Source: Spirochaetia bacterium
Lineage (GTDB): Bacteria > Spirochaetota > Spirochaetia > Treponematales > Treponemataceae
DNA: 64,000 nt
Assembly: GCA_022768865.1 (NCBI GenBank)
Contig: JALELH010000024.1
Span: 1 to 64,000 of the forward strand
Direction of reading: 5' to 3'
The notes beneath the pieces are model-generated. The model was given only the letters and a program-made list of their open reading frames with translations, searched no databases and was not told the origin of the DNA. Below, piece by piece: positions 60,376 to 64,000 of this stretch. Position 1 is the first letter of the stretch. Every line of letters starts with the position of its first letter. A program made the position numbers and the translations under genes.

Positions 60376-61989
60376 TTATATTTCTTTTACAATCCATTCT
60401 TTTATTACCGGAATTTCTTTTTCAAATCCTACACCGATTTTAATTAGTTTTTTGCCATCTGCTTTTTCGGCGGAATATGGAATTGCATAATCTTTGCTTT
60501 CAATCTGTTCCAGGGCTTCCTGTGCTGTTCCCTTAAGCTTGAATTCAAAAACATAAACTGCATTTTTTGTTTTTACGACGCAGTCAGCCCTGCCTTTTGC
60601 ACTTTGAATTTCAACCTGAACAAATTGCCCCATAAGCTGAAAGATAAGGAAAATTCCGGTCTGGAAAGTCTGCTCAGTTACCGTCTGCTTTTCTCCGTAG
60701 ACATTATAGGGAACGGCACTTAAAAGAGACTTGATTCTTGTCATAAAGTCATCAACGCTGCATGAGTTCAAATCTTCTATGAACTTCTTTACATAAAAGG
60801 CACCTGTTACACCTTTTTCAAAATTAAGCGAAAGCGGCATCAGGAAATTCAAAAAGCCGTATTTTACTTCATGATTAGGAAACGTCAGCGTGTATGTTCC
60901 AAAACTGCTGTCATAATCTTTTATGGTCAGATAGCCCGACTGATACAAAAGCGGAATTATTGACTGATAGTTAAAGCGGTATTCAGAAAATTCTTCGTTA
61001 AGGACTGAAACTCCCTCTTCCATTTCTTTGACGTCAAAATCTGCCTTCTGCATTGCCTTTACCAGAAAAGAGGGTGTACCTGTCTTAAACCAGAATGATT
61101 CAAAAGTCTGTGAATCAAAAGCATTTAAAAGGCTGAAGGGATTATAGACACCTTCAGAATTCTGTGAAAAATGGTAGCCGTCATACATGGATTTTAATTT
61201 TCCAATGCATTCATCTTTAGTAAGGTTTTTTGATTCTGCAAGCCGTTCAATTTCCGGAGTAAAAATATCTGTCAGTTCAGATTCAGAAATACCGCAGAGT
61301 GTAGAAAATCTTTTATCCATTGAAATGTCTTTTAAATTATTCAAATCGCTGAAAACTGAAACCTGAGAAAACTTTGTAACGCCTGTTAAAAATGAAAACC
61401 TGATATGTGCATCTTCTGATTTTAAAACCCCGAAAAATGATTTTAACGTCTGCCTGTTATCTTCAAAAACTGCTTCATCATCCAGAACTTCAAGGAGAGG
61501 CTTGTCATATTCGTCAACTAAAATTACTGACTGAAATCCGGTCTTTTCATGAATTGCTTTTAAAAGACGTTCAAAACGCTGGGAAAGGCTTTTTGCTTTT
61601 TCTGTAATGCCGTAAAGGTCTTCATATTCACAAAGCTTGCTGTCAAGAATTACAGAAAGTGCATTGGGTTCCGAATATTTTGCTGAATTCAAATCAAACT
61701 GGATTATAGGATAAACCTGCCATGGCTTGCGGTTTTTTAAGGCTGCATGTTCTTCTTCAATTTTTTCAATCGCAAGGTCTTTAAAAAGTTCTTTCTTGCC
61801 TAAAAAGTATGCCTTGATTGTAGAAAGCAAAAGACTCTTGCCAAACCTGCGCGGGCGGCTTAAAAAATAAGGCGTGCCTGTCTTAACCATATCCCAGATA
61901 AGGCGGGTCTTGTCTACATAGACGTTGTCAAAGTTGCGGAGCTTTTCAAAATCCTGAATGCCGATAGGCAAATTGCGTTCTTCAATCAT
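60376..61989 (-). CDS. AAA-ATPase-like / PD-(D/E)XK nuclease domain protein
   Basis: A 537-residue protein of the AAA-ATPase_like plus C-terminal nuclease family common in host-associated bacteria. The P-loop is R-P-R-R-F-G-K-S-L-L near residue 46. L-V-D-E-Y-D-K-P near 160 is Walker B. The C-terminal V-Y-V-F-E-F-K-L-K-G region near 485 carries the PD-(D/E)XK-like core (D-C-V-V then E-F-K). I chose Met at 61989 because the family begins near I-G-I-Q-D-F-E-K-L-R; a 13-codon longer frame exists. Its role is unknown, with defence or mobile-element links suspected. Confidence 0.8.
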   Translation of the reverse strand: MIEERNLPIGIQDFEKLRNFDNVYVDKTRLIWDMVKTGTPYFLSRPRRFGKSLLLSTIKAYFLGKKELFKDLAIEKIEEEHAALKNRKPWQVYPIIQFDLNSAKYSEPNALSVILDSKLCEYEDLYGITEKAKSLSQRFERLLKAIHEKTGFQSVILVDEYDKPLLEVLDDEAVFEDNRQTLKSFFGVLKSEDAHIRFSFLTGVTKFSQVSVFSDLNNLKDISMDKRFSTLCGISESELTDIFTPEIERLAESKNLTKDECIGKLKSMYDGYHFSQNSEGVYNPFSLLNAFDSQTFESFWFKTGTPSFLVKAMQKADFDVKEMEEGVSVLNEEFSEYRFNYQSIIPLLYQSGYLTIKDYDSSFGTYTLTFPNHEVKYGFLNFLMPLSLNFEKGVTGAFYVKKFIEDLNSCSVDDFMTRIKSLLSAVPYNVYGEKQTVTEQTFQTGIFLIFQLMGQFVQVEIQSAKGRADCVVKTKNAVYVFEFKLKGTAQEALEQIESKDYAIPYSAEKADGKKLIKIGVGFEKEIPVIKEWIVKEI

Positions 61990-62041
61990 GGTTTTATTAT
62001 AGCATGGAATTTTATTTCGTTTCCACAAAGTCTATAAACCC

Positions 62042-62071
62042 TTGACAGCATTTCTAAAACCACTGTATACT
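62042..62071 (+). promoter_or_regulatory. Promoter of the riboswitch-controlled OadB-like gene
   Basis: TTGACA (62042-62047), an 18-base spacer and TATACT (62066-62071), predicting a transcript start near 62078, just before the aptamer. Confidence 0.75.
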
Positions 62072-62080
62072 TAAATCAAT

Positions 62081-62174
62081 CCAAAAGGGGAGTAGTTACC
62101 CTCACGCATGTCAACAATCGGCCTTTATCAGCCTGGCAGCGTGGCTTCAGAAACTGAAGAAACAAGACCTTTTG
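62081..62174 (+). ncRNA. yybP-ykoY-like (Mn2+) riboswitch aptamer
   Basis: The segment begins CAAAAGGGGAGTAG and ends AACAAGACCTTTTG, so CAAAAGG and CCTTTTG can form P1. GGGGAGTAG just inside P1 and TGTCAACAA in the middle are the conserved blocks of the yybP-ykoY class, which binds Mn2+. P1 shares its 3' strand with the following terminator (62164-62220). Aptamer folding would prevent termination and turn the gene on, as in other members of the class. Confidence 0.72.
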
Positions 62175-62220
62175 TCAAACTAAACACATTGTGCTTAGTC
62201 TGGCAAAAGGTCTTTTTTTT
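62164..62220 (+). terminator. Expression-platform terminator of the riboswitch
   Basis: AAGACCTTTTG (62164-62174) pairs with CAAAAGGTCTT (62204-62214), with an inner ACTAA/TTAGT pairing, followed by eight T. The 5' strand is the P1 3' strand of the aptamer, so the two structures are exclusive. Confidence 0.85.
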
Positions 62221-62318
62221 AATGTCATCCTGAGGACGCTCAGGATCTGCATGCAATTAAGCACGCTGGCTGCTAAGTTAAGCACGGCGGATGTTATGTT
62301 CAATTCACAGGAGGAAAC

Positions 62319-63446
62319 ATGAACACATTAGCTTACTTTACACAGGGAATCATGGCTTTAACATGGCAGAGCCTTGTCATGTATTTAACCGGCGGCCTGC
62401 TGATTTTCCTTGCCGTCAAAAAGAACTACGAACCCATGCTGCTTTTGCCCATAGGCTTTGGCGCAATTCTTGTAAACCTGCCGCTGCAGTTTGTATGGCA
62501 GAACGAAGGTGTGGCAGGTCCGCTAAAAGTTCTTTTTGAAAGCGGAATAATGACGGAACTGTTCCCGCTCTTAATCTTTGTAGGCGTAGGTGCCATGATA
62601 GACTTCCGCCCGCTTTTAACGCGCCCGTGGATGCTTGCATTCGGCATAGTGGCTCACACGGGCATTTTTGCAGCAGCATTTGTGGCACATAAGTTTTTCG
62701 GCTTCAGCTTTAAGGAAGCCTTGAGCATTGGTTCCATAGGAGCAGCAGACGGACCTACGGCAATCTTTGTAGCATCCCGCTTTGCACCAAACCTGCTGGG
62801 TGCCATAACGGTGGTGTCCTATTCCTATATGTCCCTTGTGCCCGTAATAATGCCGCCTGTAATCAGAATGCTTACAACAAAAAAGGAACGCTGCATCAGA
62901 ACAACCGGCAGAGAAAAAGAAATCCCGCGCTGGCTTGCCATTGCCTTCCCGGTTTTAGTAACAATAGCAGTTAGCATTCTTGTGCCTGTTGCTTCCCCCT
63001 TAATCGGCTTTCTGATGTTCGGCAACTTAATAAGGGAATGCGGCGTTTTAGCTAAACTTTCCGCCTGCGCCCAGAACGAACTTTCTTCTATTATTACCTT
63101 GCTTTTGGGAATCACTGTCGGTGCAACCATGGGCGCAGAAACATTCCTCCGCCCTCAGACTTTAACCATTCTTTTGCTAGGGCTATTTGCCTTTGTGGCC
63201 GACATTGCCGCCGGCCTTCTTTTTGCAAAGTTCCTTAACCTGTTCCTGAAGAATAAAATAAACCCCATGCTTGGTGCCTGCGGAATTTCTGCATTCCCCA
63301 TGGCAAGCCGCGTTGTGCAGAAAATTGCCCTTGAAGACGACGACCAGAACTTTATCCTGATGCACGCCGTCAGTGCCAATGTTTCTGGCCAGATAGGTTC
63401 CATAATAATCGGCGGAATATTGCTTTCTTTGGGAATGGCGGCGTAG
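62319..63446 (+). CDS. Sodium ion-translocating decarboxylase beta subunit (OadB/GcdB-like)
   Basis: A 375-residue membrane protein with about nine to ten hydrophobic helices. It resembles the beta subunit of Na+-pumping decarboxylases: G-I-M-A-L-T-W-Q near the start, G-V-G-A-M-I-D-F-R-P-L near residue 87, and I-G-A-A-D-G-P-T-A-I near 142, whose Asp carries Na+ transport in the family. The alpha and gamma/delta subunits are not encoded nearby, so the complex must be built from genes elsewhere or the protein works alone. It follows AGGAGG. The riboswitch upstream suggests divalent-metal or ion control. Confidence 0.88.
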   Translation: MNTLAYFTQGIMALTWQSLVMYLTGGLLIFLAVKKNYEPMLLLPIGFGAILVNLPLQFVWQNEGVAGPLKVLFESGIMTELFPLLIFVGVGAMIDFRPLLTRPWMLAFGIVAHTGIFAAAFVAHKFFGFSFKEALSIGSIGAADGPTAIFVASRFAPNLLGAITVVSYSYMSLVPVIMPPVIRMLTTKKERCIRTTGREKEIPRWLAIAFPVLVTIAVSILVPVASPLIGFLMFGNLIRECGVLAKLSACAQNELSSIITLLLGITVGATMGAETFLRPQTLTILLLGLFAFVADIAAGLLFAKFLNLFLKNKINPMLGACGISAFPMASRVVQKIALEDDDQNFILMHAVSANVSGQIGSIIIGGILLSLGMAA

Positions 63447-63458
63447 GGGATTTTAAGA

Positions 63459-63482
63459 AAAACTTTCTCCAAAGTTTTTTAT
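63459..63482 (+). terminator. Weak terminator after the OadB-like gene
   Basis: AAAACTTT (63459-63466) pairs with AAAGTTTT (63471-63478) across a 4-base loop, followed by T-rich sequence. The stem is AT-rich, so it may be inefficient. Confidence 0.5.
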
Positions 63483-63583
63483 CTTCGTGTTCTTAAGATG
63501 AATATTTCATTTTGCCTTAACTCTACGATAAATAGGTACACAAGAACAATTTTTGCGGGTAGTCTGTAATCAAGAGGTATAAA

Positions 63584-64000
63584 ATGAATCAATATATTAC
63601 AGGTTCCATGATAAAGGCGTTACGGGAAAAACAGGGACTGACGCAAAATCAGCTGTCAGAAAAACTGTGTGTTTCTGACAAGACGATTAGTAAATGGGAA
63701 ACGGGGAAAGGCTATCCTGATATTGTGTTTTTAGAACCGCTTGCTAAAGTTCTTGGTATTTCCATGACGGAATTGTTTATGGGCGAACAAATTACAAATG
63801 CAAATGTCAGTGCCAATATGCAAAAAGTGAAGTTTTACGTTTGTCCTGTTTGCGGCAATGTAATTTATTCAACTGGTCAGGCGGTGATAAACTGTCACGG
63901 TTTACTTTTGCAGCCGCAGGAAGCCGAACCTTGCGATGACTGTCATGCCGTTCTAATAGAAAAAAGTGAAGATGAATATTTTGTTCAGATTGAACATGAA
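63584..64000 (+). CDS. XRE-family transcriptional regulator with zinc-ribbon C-terminus (partial, cut by window edge)
   Basis: 139 codons are visible with no stop before the window ends. Residues ~8-62 form an XRE helix-turn-helix (I-K-A-L-R-E-K-Q-G-L-T-Q-N-Q-L-S-E-K-L-C-V-S-D-K-T-I-S-K-W-E-T-G). A C-P-V-C-G at ~94-98 and C-D-D-C-H near 120 form a zinc-ribbon- or desulfoferrodoxin-like module. GAGG and ATG at 63584 fit as a start. The target genes are unknown. Confidence 0.8.
   Translation, partial: MNQYITGSMIKALREKQGLTQNQLSEKLCVSDKTISKWETGKGYPDIVFLEPLAKVLGISMTELFMGEQITNANVSANMQKVKFYVCPVCGNVIYSTGQAVINCHGLLLQPQEAEPCDDCHAVLIEKSEDEYFVQIEHE

Overview
The window looks like chromosome of a host-associated or rumen-type Treponema (Spirochaetota). 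Low-to-moderate GC housekeeping genes carry spirochaete hallmarks: a PUR-domain protein of the Borrelia BpuR type, an HU-like protein with a DUF4469-type tail, strings of small TPR/periplasmic proteins, and a class II GalT. The genus is inferred from gene style only.

Layout. 1-8630 is core: rplM-rpsI, recX, an HTH-REC regulator, sppA, DUF975 and CYTH proteins, ilvD, and an EAL-CBS-SpoIIE signalling protein. 8760-11600 is an accessory border: a short methyltransferase-like remnant, a DUF3791/DUF3990/DUF3791 toxin-like cassette with a frameshift at a G6 run, a degenerate 22-23 bp tandem array, an HNH nuclease and a 100-aa unknown. 11699-32853 is a ~21 kb defence operon. 33117-34532 is an ORF broken by an IS256-family element. 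34700-63446 returns to core and metabolic genes: HU-like gene, tRNA-Lys, fruK-like kinase, rpe, TPR proteins, rnhB, PUR protein, cysteine desulfurase, aroB, galT, asnA, a BASS transporter and a ferric-type ABC transporter. It also holds a DpnII-like restriction-modification cluster, a PD-(D/E)XK/AAA protein, and a Na+-decarboxylase beta subunit behind a yybP-ykoY-like riboswitch. The right edge cuts an XRE regulator.

The defence operon is the main discovery candidate. It encodes a DndC/PAPS-reductase-like enzyme with zinc-ribbon and ferredoxin parts, a DUF4007 protein, a 1201-aa P-loop ATPase, a dedicated cysteine desulfurase, DptF-DptG-DptH (phosphorothioate-dependent restriction), a second DUF4007-like protein and a second paralogous 1411-aa ATPase. 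DndB, DndD and DndE are not visible. The system therefore looks like a hybrid in which paired DUF4007/large-ATPase modules replace the usual Dnd modification partners.

Expression of the operon appears to be phase-variable by DNA inversion. Perfect 17-bp inverted repeats (11699-11715 and 11873-11889) bound a 191-bp segment carrying, on the minus strand, a promoter, a ribosome site and a start codon. As sequenced, these point away from the operon and the first gene has no good start. If the segment is flipped, the start codon joins the first gene in frame and completes its zinc ribbon. The sequenced orientation would then be OFF. This is a deduction from sequence and has not been tested.

Smaller lesions and mobile sequences recur: a 13-bp tandem duplication breaking the HU-like gene, an A7 frameshift in the IS transposase, and three copies of a nested-hairpin intergenic repeat.
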